NCBI GenBank assembly: GCA_000027065.2
Contig: FN543093.2
Span: forward strand, 3,166,074-3,230,073
Source: Cronobacter turicensis z3032
GTDB lineage: Bacteria; Pseudomonadota; Gammaproteobacteria; Enterobacterales; Enterobacteriaceae
Reading direction: 5' to 3'
DNA length: 64,000 bases
The position numbers and the translations under genes are program-made. How positions within the stretch are numbered: position 1 is the stretch's first letter; every line of letters begins with the position of its first letter. The notes under the pieces are model-generated. The model was given only the letters and a program-made list of their open reading frames with translations. It made no database searches and was not told the origin of the DNA. Below are positions 50,159 through 59,479 of the stretch, piece after piece.

Positions 50159-52219
50159 ATGGGTCAGGAAAAGCTTTATATCGAAAAAGAACTGAGCTGG
50201 TTATCGTTCAACGAACGCGTATTGCAGGAAGCGGCGGATAAAACCAACCCGCTTATCGAACGCATGCGCTTTCTGGGCATCTACTCCAATAACCTTGATG
50301 AATTTTATAAGGTCCGGTTTGCCGAGCTTAAGCGGCGCATTATCATCAGCGAAGAACAGGGCTCGAACTCCCACTCTCGCCACCTGCTGGGCAAGATCCA
50401 GTCTCGGGTGCTGAAGGCGGATCAGGAGTTCGATGGCTTGTATAACGATCTGCTGCTGGAGATGGCGCGCAACCAGATCTTCCTGATTAACGAACGCCAG
50501 CTTTCTGAAAACCAGCAGGTGTGGCTGCGCCACTACTTCAAACACTACCTGCGCCAGCACGTCACCCCAACGCTGATAAATCGCGATACCGATCTGGTGC
50601 AGTTTCTGAAAGACGATTACACCTATCTGGCGGTCGAAATTATTCGCGGCGAATCCATTCGCTATGCGCTGCTGGAGATCCCGGCCGATAAAGTGCCGCG
50701 CTTTGTGAATCTCCCGCCGGAAACCCCGCGACGCCGCAAGCCGATGATTCTGCTAGATAACATTCTGCGTTTCTGCCTGGATGACATTTTCAAAGGCTTT
50801 TTCGATTACGACGCGCTGAACGCCTATTCCATGAAGATGACGCGCGATGCGGAATACGATCTGGTGCATGAGATGGAATCGAGCCTGCTGGAGCTGATGT
50901 CCTCAAGCCTCAAGCAGCGCCTCACCGCCGAACCGGTGCGTTTCGTCTACCAGCGCGATATGCCGGACGCGATGGTGCAGATGCTGCGCGAAAAGCTCTC
51001 TATCTCGCGCTATGACTCCATCGTGCCGGGCGGCCGTTACCATAACTTCAAAGATTTCATTAGCTTCCCGAATGTCGGCAAAGCCAATCTGATCAACAAA
51101 CCGCTGCCGCGCCTGCGCCACATCTGGTTTGATCAATTCCGCAACGGCTTTGACGCCATCCGCGAGCGCGACGTGCTGCTCTACTACCCGTATCACACGT
51201 TCGAGCATGTGCTGGAGCTGCTGCGTCAGGCGTCGTTCGATCCGAGCGTGCTGGCGATTAAAATCAACATCTATCGCGTGGCGAAAGACTCGCGCATTAT
51301 CGACTCGATGATCCACGCCGCGCACAACGGCAAAAAAGTGACCGTCGTGGTGGAATTGCAGGCGCGCTTTGATGAAGAGGCGAATATCCACTGGGCGAAA
51401 CGGCTCACCGAGGCGGGCGTGCATGTGATCTTCTCGGCGCCGGGTCTTAAGATCCACGCCAAGCTGTTTCTTATCTCGCGCAAAGAGGGTGACGACGTGG
51501 TGCGCTACGCGCATATCGGCACCGGCAACTTCAACGAGAAAACCGCGCGCCTTTATACCGACTACTCGCTGCTGACCGCCGATGCACGCATCACCAATGA
51601 AGTGCGCCGGGTGTTTAACTTTATCGAGAACCCCTACCGGCCGGTGAGCTTCGACTACCTGCTGGTGTCGCCGCAAAACTCACGCCGCCTGATGTACGAG
51701 ATGATCGATCAGGAGATCGCCAACGCGCAGCAGGGGCTGCCGTCGGGGATTACCCTTAAGCTGAATAACCTCGTCGATAAAGGCCTGGTGGACCGCCTCT
51801 ATGCGGCCTCCGGCTCCGGCGTGCAGGTTAACCTGCTGATCCGCGGCATGTGTTCGCTTATCCCGCAGCTTGAAGGCCTGAGCGATAATATTCAGGTCAT
51901 CAGCATCGTAGACCGCTATCTTGAGCATGACCGGGTCTATATTTTCGAAAATGGCGGCGATAAACGCGTTTATCTGTCGTCTGCCGACTGGATGACGCGT
52001 AATATCGACTACCGCATTGAGGTTGCTACGCCGCTGCTGGACCCGCGCCTTAAACAGCGCATTCTGGATATCATTGATATTCTGTTCAGTGATACGGTGA
52101 AAGCCCGTTATGTGGATAAAGAACTGAGTAATCGCTATGTGCCGCGTGGCAATCGCCGCAAAGTTCGCGCACAATTGGCGATTTACGATTACATAAAATC
52201 TCTGGAACAGCCTGAATAA
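50159..52219 (+). CDS. ppk: Polyphosphate kinase 1
   Basis: A 686-residue membrane-associated enzyme that polymerises ATP gamma-phosphate into polyphosphate. The autophosphorylated His lies in [12 protein letters not shown], with a second in YLEHDRVY, and the N-terminal [13 protein letters not shown] block is intact. ppx follows three bases later, so synthesis and breakdown are co-expressed. A CTGTCAT at 50051 hints at a Pho box, but the second half-site has wrong spacing. Confidence 0.95.
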   Translation: MGQEKLYIEKELSWLSFNERVLQEAADKTNPLIERMRFLGIYSNNLDEFYKVRFAELKRRIIISEEQGSNSHSRHLLGKIQSRVLKADQEFDGLYNDLLLEMARNQIFLINERQLSENQQVWLRHYFKHYLRQHVTPTLINRDTDLVQFLKDDYTYLAVEIIRGESIRYALLEIPADKVPRFVNLPPETPRRRKPMILLDNILRFCLDDIFKGFFDYDALNAYSMKMTRDAEYDLVHEMESSLLELMSSSLKQRLTAEPVRFVYQRDMPDAMVQMLREKLSISRYDSIVPGGRYHNFKDFISFPNVGKANLINKPLPRLRHIWFDQFRNGFDAIRERDVLLYYPYHTFEHVLELLRQASFDPSVLAIKINIYRVAKDSRIIDSMIHAAHNGKKVTVVVELQARFDEEANIHWAKRLTEAGVHVIFSAPGLKIHAKLFLISRKEGDDVVRYAHIGTGNFNEKTARLYTDYSLLTADARITNEVRRVFNFIENPYRPVSFDYLLVSPQNSRRLMYEMIDQEIANAQQGLPSGITLKLNNLVDKGLVDRLYAASGSGVQVNLLIRGMCSLIPQLEGLSDNIQVISIVDRYLEHDRVYIFENGGDKRVYLSSADWMTRNIDYRIEVATPLLDPRLKQRILDIIDILFSDTVKARYVDKELSNRYVPRGNRRKVRAQLAIYDYIKSLEQPE

Positions 52220-52222
52220 TCT

Positions 52223-53764
52223 ATGCCGATAATTTCTGATGCTCCACGACCGGAGGAATTTGCTGCGGTCGATCTCGGCTCTAACAGCTTCCATATGGTG
52301 ATTGCCCGTGTGGTGGATGGCGCCATGCAAATCATTGGTCGTCTGAAACAGCGCGTACATCTGGCCGATGGGCTGGATGAAAATAATATGCTGACCGAAG
52401 AGGCGATGGAGCGCGGCCTCGCCTGCCTCTCCCTGTTCGCCGAGCGCCTGCAGGGTTTTTCCGCCGCTAACGTCTGCATCGTGGGTACCCACACGCTGCG
52501 CCAGGCGTCGAACGCTACGGATTTTCTGCGTCGCGCGGAAAAGGTCATCCCCTATCCGATTGAAATTATCTCCGGCAATGAAGAAGCGCGTCTGATTTTC
52601 ATGGGTGTGGAACATACCCAGCCGGAGCGCGGACGCAAGCTGGTTATCGACATCGGCGGCGGCTCGACGGAACTGGTCATCGGCGAAGATTTCGAACCGC
52701 AACTGGTGGAAAGCCGCCGTATGGGCTGCGTCAGCTTCGGGCAGCATTTCTTCCCGAACGGCGAAATCACGCCGGATAATTTCCGCCGCGCGCGTCTCGC
52801 CGCCGTACAAAAGCTCGAAAGCCTCGCCTGGCAGTATCGTCTTAAAGGCTGGACCGTGGCGCTTGGCGCTTCCGGCACCATTAAAGCCGCACATGAAGTG
52901 CTGGTGGAGATGGGCGAAAAAGACGGTTTTATCACGCCAGATCGCCTCGATATGCTGCGCGATGAAGTGCTGAAATTCGGCCATTTTTCGGCACTCACCC
53001 TGCCGGGTCTGTCGGAAGAGCGTAAAGTGGTCTTCGTGCCTGGCCTGGCCATCCTTTGCGGCGTGTTCGACGCGCTGGCTATTCGCGAGCTGCGCCTGTC
53101 AGACGGCGCGCTGCGCGAAGGCGTGCTCTATGAGATGGAAGGCCGTTTCCGCCATCAGGATATCCGCATTCGCACCGCCCAGAGCCTCGCCAACCAGTAC
53201 CATATCGACAGGGAACAGGCGCACCGGGTGCTGGATACCACCATGCTGATGTATGAGCAGTGGGAACAGCAGAACGCGAAGCTTGCGAACCCGTCGCTGG
53301 CGGCGCTGCTGAAGTGGGCGGCGATGCTGCATGAGGTTGGGCTTGGCATCAATCACAGCGGGTTGCACCGCCATTCGGCCTATATTCTTCAAAACAGCGA
53401 TCTGCCGGGCTTTAACCAGGAGCAGCAGATGATGATGGCGACGATGGTGCGCTATCACCGCAAGGCGATTAAGCTCGATGAGTTGCCGCGCTTTACGCTG
53501 TATAAGAAAAAGCAGTTCCTGCCGCTGATCCAGCTGCTGCGCCTCGGCGTGCTGCTGAATAATCAGCGCCAGGCGACCACGACGCCGCCGAGGCTGGTGC
53601 TGAACACCGATGAGAATCACTGGACGCTGCGTTTCCCGCACGACTGGTTCAGCCAGAACGCGCTGGTGCTGCTGGATCTCGAACGCGAGCAGCAGTACTG
53701 GGAAGGCGTCACCGGCTGGAAGCTGAATATCGAAGAAGAAGCGAGCCCGGAAGTGGCCGCCTGA
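52223..53764 (+). CDS. ppx: Exopolyphosphatase
   Basis: A 513-residue ASKHA-fold enzyme that removes terminal phosphates from polyphosphate. The phosphate-binding loops [15 protein letters not shown] and [13 protein letters not shown] are intact, with a C-terminal HD-like helical domain ([20 protein letters not shown]). It is coupled to ppk. Confidence 0.95.
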   Translation: MPIISDAPRPEEFAAVDLGSNSFHMVIARVVDGAMQIIGRLKQRVHLADGLDENNMLTEEAMERGLACLSLFAERLQGFSAANVCIVGTHTLRQASNATDFLRRAEKVIPYPIEIISGNEEARLIFMGVEHTQPERGRKLVIDIGGGSTELVIGEDFEPQLVESRRMGCVSFGQHFFPNGEITPDNFRRARLAAVQKLESLAWQYRLKGWTVALGASGTIKAAHEVLVEMGEKDGFITPDRLDMLRDEVLKFGHFSALTLPGLSEERKVVFVPGLAILCGVFDALAIRELRLSDGALREGVLYEMEGRFRHQDIRIRTAQSLANQYHIDREQAHRVLDTTMLMYEQWEQQNAKLANPSLAALLKWAAMLHEVGLGINHSGLHRHSAYILQNSDLPGFNQEQQMMMATMVRYHRKAIKLDELPRFTLYKKKQFLPLIQLLRLGVLLNNQRQATTTPPRLVLNTDENHWTLRFPHDWFSQNALVLLDLEREQQYWEGVTGWKLNIEEEASPEVAA

Positions 53765-53769
53765 AACGC

Positions 53770-53796
53770 AAAACGGTGAGCCTGGCTCACCGTTTT
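53770..53796. terminator. Bidirectional terminator between ppx and yfgF
   Basis: AAAACGGTGAG / CTCACCGTTTT stem with a CCTGG loop and eight T after; A-run on the left lets it also stop the convergent yfgF. Confidence 0.88.
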
Positions 53797-53802
53797 TTTT
53801 AA

Positions 53803-56043
53803 CTATCGCGTCGCCGTTTCCGGTTTCGCCACAATGAGCGACTCCAGCGGCTGCGGTTTGCCAATCACATACCCTTGCAGATAATCGATACCGAGCGAAC
53901 AGGCGACGTTTTTAATCTCTTCGCTTTCGACATACTCCGCCACCACCTGCATGTTCTTCATCCGCGCCAGATGGCACATCGATTCGACAATTTGATAATC
54001 CAGACTGCTGGTAACGATATTGCGAATGAAGCTGCCGTCGATTTTTAAAATATCGGCGTTAATGCTTTTCAGCCGCGCATAGCTGGCGTAGCCGGTGCCG
54101 AAATCGTCAATCGCAATACGACACCCCATTGCGCGCAGCCTTGAGAGCGTGACCTGCGTCTGTTCCACATTGGTGAACGACTGGCTTTCGGTGATTTCGA
54201 AAATCAGCTGCCAGGGCTCAACGTGATAACGCGCCAGCAGCCGCTGGACCTCACCCGGAAACGGCACGCGGCAGACGGTGGCAGGCGTCAGGTTGATGGA
54301 GAAACGGCTGGCGGGCAGTTGTTCGCGCCATTCGTCCATGAATTTCAGCGTGCTTTCCAGCACCATCAGGTCGATGCGCGACGAGAGGCCGAACTCATGC
54401 GCCACCGGCAGGAAAATCTCCGGCGCGATAAGCTCGCCGTCATCGCCGCGCATACGCAGCAGGATTTCGTAATAGCTGTCGCCGCGCATCCCTTCGATCC
54501 GCTGCGCCATCAGACGGAAGTGATGGTTATCCAGCGCCTGCTGCAAGCGGTTGAGCATATCCACTTTCAGCTTCACGGCTTTTTGCACATGGTTGGCGCC
54601 GCGACACTGCAAACTTTCAGGCTGATTGGTGGCAAGCGACAAATCCGCCATCGTGCTCATTTCGCCAAGCAGCAGATGCAAATGCGTGACTGGCGAGCGC
54701 ACAAAGCTGTAGCTGATGCCGACCTGCGGCTGTAACGGCATACCATCCCACATAAAGCGGAACTGCCGCACGCGTTTATCCAGCGCGTCGATGCGTTCGA
54801 GATAGGATTCCGTATGAATACGCAGGACTACATCGTGCCCGGAAAGCTGATACGCCAGCTCATCCGGCAGCAGGATCTGGCGCAGCCACGCCGCCATTTG
54901 TTGCTTGTAGAGAATGCGCAGCATTACCCCGTAGTTACGCCCGAGCAGCTCAAGCTCAGGAATACGCATAAAGCACAGCACCGACCAGGGCGCTTTGCCG
55001 AGATCCCGGTTCAGCGCCCGCAGATTCGGCATGTGGCTTAACGGGTCGATCAGCGCCAGACGACGGCCGCGCAAGTGCATCGCGCGCTGGCGAGTGGCGG
55101 TCAGCGCCATGAACACGATGACCAGTGAAAACACGCCGTAGCTGGAGGTATTTATCACCATCTGGGTTTCGTAGCCGGGCACCGACGGGAAATAGAGATA
55201 GTAGTAGTGGCACAGCAGCGCCAGCACTGGCGTCCAGGCGGTGGTAATAAAGAAATAGCCGAAACGCATCGCGCCCCACAGCATTACAGGCAGCAGCAGC
55301 GAAAGCGTATACGTGGTGCTGAACAGCGAACTGTTATCGCTCGTCGGCTGCACCAGACAGCCGAGCAGGAACAGAATAATGCCAAGCCAGATAACCACTT
55401 CCGCTTTGCTGACTTTCTTATCGCGCTGCGCCCGCGCCTGGGAGAGAAAGCTTTTGAGATAGCGTGGATGGCGCAGCACGCGGATAAGCAGATAGAAAAA
55501 TGGCATGCCAGTGAGGCAGCCGACCAGCACAGCCTGGTAGCTGATAAGCGTCAGCACGGTAAAAGGGTTATCGCCCGTCAGCGATGTCGGCCGCTCATAC
55601 AGCCCGAGAAACGCGGCTATCTGGTAAAAGAGCATAAACACCGAAGCATTGAAAAACACCAGCCAGAACATGCGCTGCGAACCGCTGCGAGCGTGCCACC
55701 AGGAAACGGCATGTTGACCTGGCGCGAAAATGCGGTAGCCCGCCCAGCTCAGCATGGTCGGCACGAAAAAATTCAGCAACGTGACAGAGAGATCTAACAG
55801 CCCGACGTTGCGGTGATAATAAACCACGACGCCAAGGGCGATGCCGGGCAGCGCGCGACGACCATAAATCATAATGAAAGCGCTAAGCAGCGACAGCGGC
55901 AGGTAATAAAGCACCACCAGACCGCCTTCAATATGGACGTAGGTATTCCCGGCGCGGGCGAGTGGTAATAACAGCAGCGGTAATACCAGCGGCAGGGCCC
56001 ACCATTTGTCTTTATTTTTCTTGAGTGTTTCAACCGATAACAT
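53803..56043 (-). CDS. pdeF: Cyclic-di-GMP phosphodiesterase YfgF (PdeF)
   Basis: A 746-residue protein with an N-terminal MASE1-type membrane region (about 1-320), a degenerate GGDEF domain (LSGHDVVLRI at the motif) and a C-terminal EAL domain. The catalytic set is present: Glu in YEILLRM (about 525), Asn in INLTP, Glu in EITES, Asp-Asp in DDFGTGYAS, Lys in KIDGSFI, Glu in EYVES, Gln in LQGY. It should hydrolyse c-di-GMP; in E. coli YfgF does so mainly under anaerobic conditions. Confidence 0.92.
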   Translation of the reverse strand: MLSVETLKKNKDKWWALPLVLPLLLLPLARAGNTYVHIEGGLVVLYYLPLSLLSAFIMIYGRRALPGIALGVVVYYHRNVGLLDLSVTLLNFFVPTMLSWAGYRIFAPGQHAVSWWHARSGSQRMFWLVFFNASVFMLFYQIAAFLGLYERPTSLTGDNPFTVLTLISYQAVLVGCLTGMPFFYLLIRVLRHPRYLKSFLSQARAQRDKKVSKAEVVIWLGIILFLLGCLVQPTSDNSSLFSTTYTLSLLLPVMLWGAMRFGYFFITTAWTPVLALLCHYYYLYFPSVPGYETQMVINTSSYGVFSLVIVFMALTATRQRAMHLRGRRLALIDPLSHMPNLRALNRDLGKAPWSVLCFMRIPELELLGRNYGVMLRILYKQQMAAWLRQILLPDELAYQLSGHDVVLRIHTESYLERIDALDKRVRQFRFMWDGMPLQPQVGISYSFVRSPVTHLHLLLGEMSTMADLSLATNQPESLQCRGANHVQKAVKLKVDMLNRLQQALDNHHFRLMAQRIEGMRGDSYYEILLRMRGDDGELIAPEIFLPVAHEFGLSSRIDLMVLESTLKFMDEWREQLPASRFSINLTPATVCRVPFPGEVQRLLARYHVEPWQLIFEITESQSFTNVEQTQVTLSRLRAMGCRIAIDDFGTGYASYARLKSINADILKIDGSFIRNIVTSSLDYQIVESMCHLARMKNMQVVAEYVESEEIKNVACSLGIDYLQGYVIGKPQPLESLIVAKPETATR

Positions 56044-56398
56044 AGATGCTCGATACCAGACTCCCGTTCCCGGGCAAGAATTTCAGGCAGGCATCCGACC
56101 TGGCTGTTGATATGCGCGACAGACCGGAGCCGAACGCGGCGCGGTTAACCAATCTTAGCCAGAGGAAACCGCTTTCCATTGATATACATCAACTCATGCA
56201 GCCGCACCAGACGGGAACCGGCATTTGCAGAAAAAGACCTTTATCACTTTATTCATCAACTGCTTAAATCCATTAATAAAAAACAGATTCGGCGGATCCG
56301 TACAGAATTTTACATGATGAATAATTGACCTCTTCGTCTCGCTGTGCCTTAATATTTACGTCGCCCGCAGTTGACGGGTAAACCTGAAGGGTAAAGGC
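56044..56398. other. Gene-free divergent region between yfgF and yfgG
   Basis: 355 bases with no convincing ORF. The right part is AT-rich and holds a possible promoter reading toward yfgG: TTGACC at 56325-56330 with TAATAT about 19 bases on. No repeat or RNA gene was recognised. Confidence 0.4.
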
Positions 56399-56602
56399 GT
56401 GTCACAGGCCACCAGCATACGAAGACGGGACAGATTTAACGGTCGAATGACCCGTATTGTACTGCTTATCAGTTTTCTTTTCTTCTTTGGTCGCTTTATC
56501 TACTCCGCCGTCGGCGCGTGGTATCACCACCAGGATAAAGTCCAGGCCCAGCAAATCAGCATGTCTCTCGACGCCTCCTCGCAGCAACAGCAGCCACGCT
56601 AG
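56399..56602 (+). CDS. yfgG: YfgG small membrane protein
   Basis: A 67-residue protein with one transmembrane helix (IVLLISFLFFFGRFIYSAVGA), closely matching E. coli YfgG (63 residues). It starts at GTG 56399 behind AAGGGTAAAGG. YfgG has been linked to nickel and cobalt tolerance in E. coli; I treat that as a hint only. It is the last gene of conserved synteny before the accessory region. Confidence 0.88.
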   Translation: MSQATSIRRRDRFNGRMTRIVLLISFLFFFGRFIYSAVGAWYHHQDKVQAQQISMSLDASSQQQQPR

Positions 56603-56629
56603 TGTCTTAAGCTCCCTTTGCGACGTCAG

Positions 56630-56665
56630 AAAACGCCCGCAATCGATTATGAGCGGGCGTTTTTG
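56630..56665 (+). terminator. Rho-independent terminator after yfgG
   Basis: AAAACGCCCGC / GCGGGCGTTTTT stem around a 12-base loop. From here to 56940 there are 275 AT-rich bases without a recognisable gene; they mark the entry to the accessory region. Confidence 0.85.
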
Positions 56666-56940
56666 TTCCATTCCTTCCATGATTATAAGCCTGGATGTAA
56701 AGTAAAGCCGGGACAGCATAATGTGGTATGTATTCAGCGAAGTACTGATTAGCTGATAAATAATTTATAGCGCTGATATTCAGCTATTACAAAAGCGTAA
56801 GGGCAGTAACGCGCCTGCTGGCGATCTTGCACTCTGCGTTTGTCGGGAATGGAGCGGAGCGATTTATAACGCCATTCTTATCAGGCTGGAGGGCATTGAA
56901 AACTATAGGTAAACGATAATTTTTACCTTTCTTAATACCC

Positions 56941-57273
56941 TCAGGCCATTATCAGACGCTTAAACAGCAGCGGCTGGACATCCTGCCGATGCGCCAGGAT
57001 CGCATGCGCGGTCACTAAGGTTCCGTCTACGGAATACAAAACCCGATAGCCTTCAGCGTTATTAAACTCCCGGTATTTTGCGCAGCCAATTTTCAGGAGT
57101 TCAGGGCAAATCTGGCAGACCAGCGGGAACTGGCCAACGGTATTCTCAAACTGTGTGAGAATATCTGCGATAACCGGGTGTGAATCAGTATCAACACGGC
57201 GCAGGAAACCCTCAATTGTATCAATGCAGTGCTTTACCGTAAGCGTGTACTCAAAGGTCACCTGCTGTTCCAT
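56941..57273 (-). CDS. RelE/ParE-family toxin
   Basis: A 110-residue protein whose C-terminal half (NAEGYRVLYSVDGTLVTAHAILAHRQDVQPLLFKRLI) is typical of RelE/ParE toxins; the N-terminal half is helical. It likely inhibits translation or gyrase. It follows its antitoxin by 30 bases. Base composition is lower in GC than yfgF/ppx. Confidence 0.75.
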   Translation of the reverse strand: MEQQVTFEYTLTVKHCIDTIEGFLRRVDTDSHPVIADILTQFENTVGQFPLVCQICPELLKIGCAKYREFNNAEGYRVLYSVDGTLVTAHAILAHRQDVQPLLFKRLIMA

Positions 57274-57303
57274 GGAAATCCCTTAACGTTGAGCGCGCTA
57301 CGT

Positions 57304-57537
57304 TTAATCCTTAAGTCCACTCAGCAACTGGTCTTTCGAGAACATGCGCCCATCAGCTTTATCTTTCTCTGACAAGGTAAGCAGCTTCAGCAAAGCAATG
57401 GCATTTTCCCGCTCCTGCTGCTGGTCACAGGACTCGATAACATAAGCAGGCACACCATTTTGTGTGACCAGGATGGGTTCTGACAGATCAAGCGTTGCTG
57501 CGTTCTTTTTAACGTAGCTGATTGTCTCTACTTTCAT
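57304..57537 (-). CDS. Phd/YefM-family antitoxin
   Basis: A 77-residue protein with the Phd/YefM N-terminal fold (VETISYVKKNAATLDLSEPILVTQNGVPAYVIES) and a C-terminal neutralising tail. It precedes the toxin in the classic antitoxin-first order. Confidence 0.82.
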   Translation of the reverse strand: MKVETISYVKKNAATLDLSEPILVTQNGVPAYVIESCDQQQERENAIALLKLLTLSEKDKADGRMFSKDQLLSGLKD

Positions 57538-57588
57538 TGTTCATTAGCCTGGTGGTCATGTCTCGGTTTTGATACAGACCATATTTAG

Positions 57589-57867
57589 ACCACCAATAAG
57601 ACCTCATGCAACCCTGCTCTTCCTGGAAATCAGCCCGGTCTTGCGGTCTTCCAACATGCAAATGCCCTGGCGAATGAACATCAAGAGAATTACAGGATCC
57701 TGCATGACGCCATCAACCACACCATCAAAGCAACCCCACGTGCTGAACGGATAATTGCTGCTTATGACCACGCTAAAACTGGAGCAGACAGCAGCCTGTT
57801 GACAGCCCATATTGGGGACATGAAACATTCTCCTGCATTTATGGCGATCCTATTTTCGGCTGACTGA
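57589..57867 (+). pseudogene. Startless ORF remnant
   Basis: From the TAG at 57586-57588 to the TGA at 57865-57867 one frame is open for 92 codons and looks like real coding sequence (ALANEHQENYRILHDAINHTI...DMKHSPAFMAILFSAD) but has no usable start. It is probably the C-terminal remnant of a gene broken when the neighbouring region was acquired. I do not recognise the family. Confidence 0.55.
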
Positions 57868-57884
57868 TATAACCAGTATTTAAG

Positions 57885-58742
57885 TTACTGACGGTAAGCC
57901 TTTCTGTACTGAAGAGGAGACTTCCCTATATGCTTACGGAAGCTGGTGATAAACCAGGCATAACCCAAATATCCCACTTTTCCCGCAATTTCTCTGACAC
58001 TGAGTTGTGTATGAATCAGAAGTTCACAGGCCTGCCGTAAACGCCGCATTGTCAGGTATTCCTGAAGCGTTCCTCCCGTTTCATCATTGAAACGACGACA
58101 CGTATGGCCCAGAGAGCATCCTGCTACTGCCGCAATTTCTTCCAGCGAACAGCTTTCATGATAATGCTCGTCAATCCAGCGAATAAGCCGAGTGGAAAAT
58201 GTCTTCTGTCCGGATTCGGTTTCAGCCTGTGGCAACAGACTCAGTAGCTGCATGATCAGAAATACATTGTCGCTAACCGAAAAAAAATCATCTGTCATCT
58301 GTTTTTCAAAACGTACCAACAATAATTCCACATAATCCTGTATATCACTGATATCAAACACCCGAGCAGGTTCACTCCGTTCACTTATCTGACGCAGCAC
58401 TGACTGCTGTCGTGGGAAATCCCGGAGATAATGAATAACGGTCAGAGCGTTAAAATGAAGGGTTGTACGGTGATAATTATTCCGCGGACTCTGTTCAACA
58501 AACACCTTGTGTAATTTACCCGGAGGGAAAATAAATAGCCTTCCGGGACGGATCGTATATTTTCGATGATCTACTAATACAATTCCCACTCCACGGGAGA
58601 CAAAAAGGATCTCTATACACTGATGCCAGTGATAATAATTGGCAGGAACATCTTCCAGCATTCGATTAAAATAAATGGAGTTCTCCTTGAGAGAAATCCG
58701 TTCCAGGCAGCATGCTTCTCCCTTCAGGTTTTCTTTTTCCAT
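57885..58742 (-). CDS. AraC-family transcriptional regulator
   Basis: A 285-residue protein: an N-terminal cupin-like sensor (YYHWHQCIEILFVSRGVGIV, IRPGRLFIFPPGKLHKV) and a C-terminal pair of AraC helix-turn-helix motifs (about 190-285; CSLEEIAAVAGCSLGHTCRRF, VREIAGKVGYLGYAWFITSFRKHIGKSP). I start it at ATG 58742, directly after GGAGGGTGAC. It is divergent from the transport and hydrolase genes and is the obvious candidate regulator, responding to a sugar product. Confidence 0.85.
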   Translation of the reverse strand: MEKENLKGEACCLERISLKENSIYFNRMLEDVPANYYHWHQCIEILFVSRGVGIVLVDHRKYTIRPGRLFIFPPGKLHKVFVEQSPRNNYHRTTLHFNALTVIHYLRDFPRQQSVLRQISERSEPARVFDISDIQDYVELLLVRFEKQMTDDFFSVSDNVFLIMQLLSLLPQAETESGQKTFSTRLIRWIDEHYHESCSLEEIAAVAGCSLGHTCRRFNDETGGTLQEYLTMRRLRQACELLIHTQLSVREIAGKVGYLGYAWFITSFRKHIGKSPLQYRKAYRQ

Positions 58743-58925
58743 GTCACCCTCCATTGTTAGTAAAATTAAACTTTCGTTAATATCGTGAAATTTTCCTGCT
58801 TTTCGCCAGCAAAATTCATTTTATCTTTCCTCTACCGCTCTAAAATTCGACAGAAATCACAATTAAAATGGTGTTTTAGTTTTTTACTGTGCGCCATTCC
58901 AGTCCGGAAAGAGAAAGTGAATAGA

Positions 58926-59444
58926 ATGCACGGCAAGCAAAATCACCCTCAGATCGCATTGTGCTGGATAGCGAATGCGGCACGACATTTTTCGCCTGGC
59001 CATTCACGAATCAAAATGGGTGAAACCTCGACACCGTACCCGGCCGACATCGCTGAGCCGCTGGAACCGGTCCAGGCTATTCCTGAAGCGAGTCAGTTCA
59101 TCATTTATGACACTCATCAGGAGCATGCCTGGATGCTGATGCTCAGTACCGATGACAGCTACTTTAGCGGTCGTCGTGAGTGCCGGGACGTCGTGATGGC
59201 CAATGCGTGGCTGCGCAGTGAATGGTTTCCCTGGCCGGATGTGGGAGTGATTACCTGGCTGCTGCCATCCCTACGGGGACAACTCCGCATTTACCAAGCA
59301 TCTGCTCCACGACAACTGAAAGCGGTGAAGACGGGTTCTCCATTAATTTCCATGCAGAAGCAGCTACCTGTACCGACAAATATCACATTCGATGACCTAT
59401 ACCCGAAACTCACGCTTTCTGGCAGGGCCATTTCCATTACATAG
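58926..59444 (+). CDS. Unrecognised protein, first gene of the glycan locus
   Basis: A 172-residue frame from ATG 58926 (MHGKQNHPQIALCWIANAARHF). The frame is open upstream to 58785, but that stretch is AT-rich, Phe/Lys-rich and reads like untranslated leader. No signal peptide is evident. The middle (IIYDTHQEHAWMLMLSTDDSYFSG, LRSEWFPWPDVGVITWLLPSLRG) is Trp-rich and looks like a folded soluble domain. I recognise no family. It lies 35 bases before the symporter and probably shares its transcript. It may be an enzyme of the pathway or a truncated gene. Confidence 0.5.
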   Translation: MHGKQNHPQIALCWIANAARHFSPGHSRIKMGETSTPYPADIAEPLEPVQAIPEASQFIIYDTHQEHAWMLMLSTDDSYFSGRRECRDVVMANAWLRSEWFPWPDVGVITWLLPSLRGQLRIYQASAPRQLKAVKTGSPLISMQKQLPVPTNITFDDLYPKLTLSGRAISIT

Positions 59445-59479
59445 CAACTCATCACCGTGACTTTTAAATGGAGTACATT

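Noticed and set aside
51680..52984. 434-codon minus-strand frame across the ppk-ppx junction
   Set aside because: Spans the end of one well-supported gene and the start of the next on the opposite strand; composition is typical of antisense frames.
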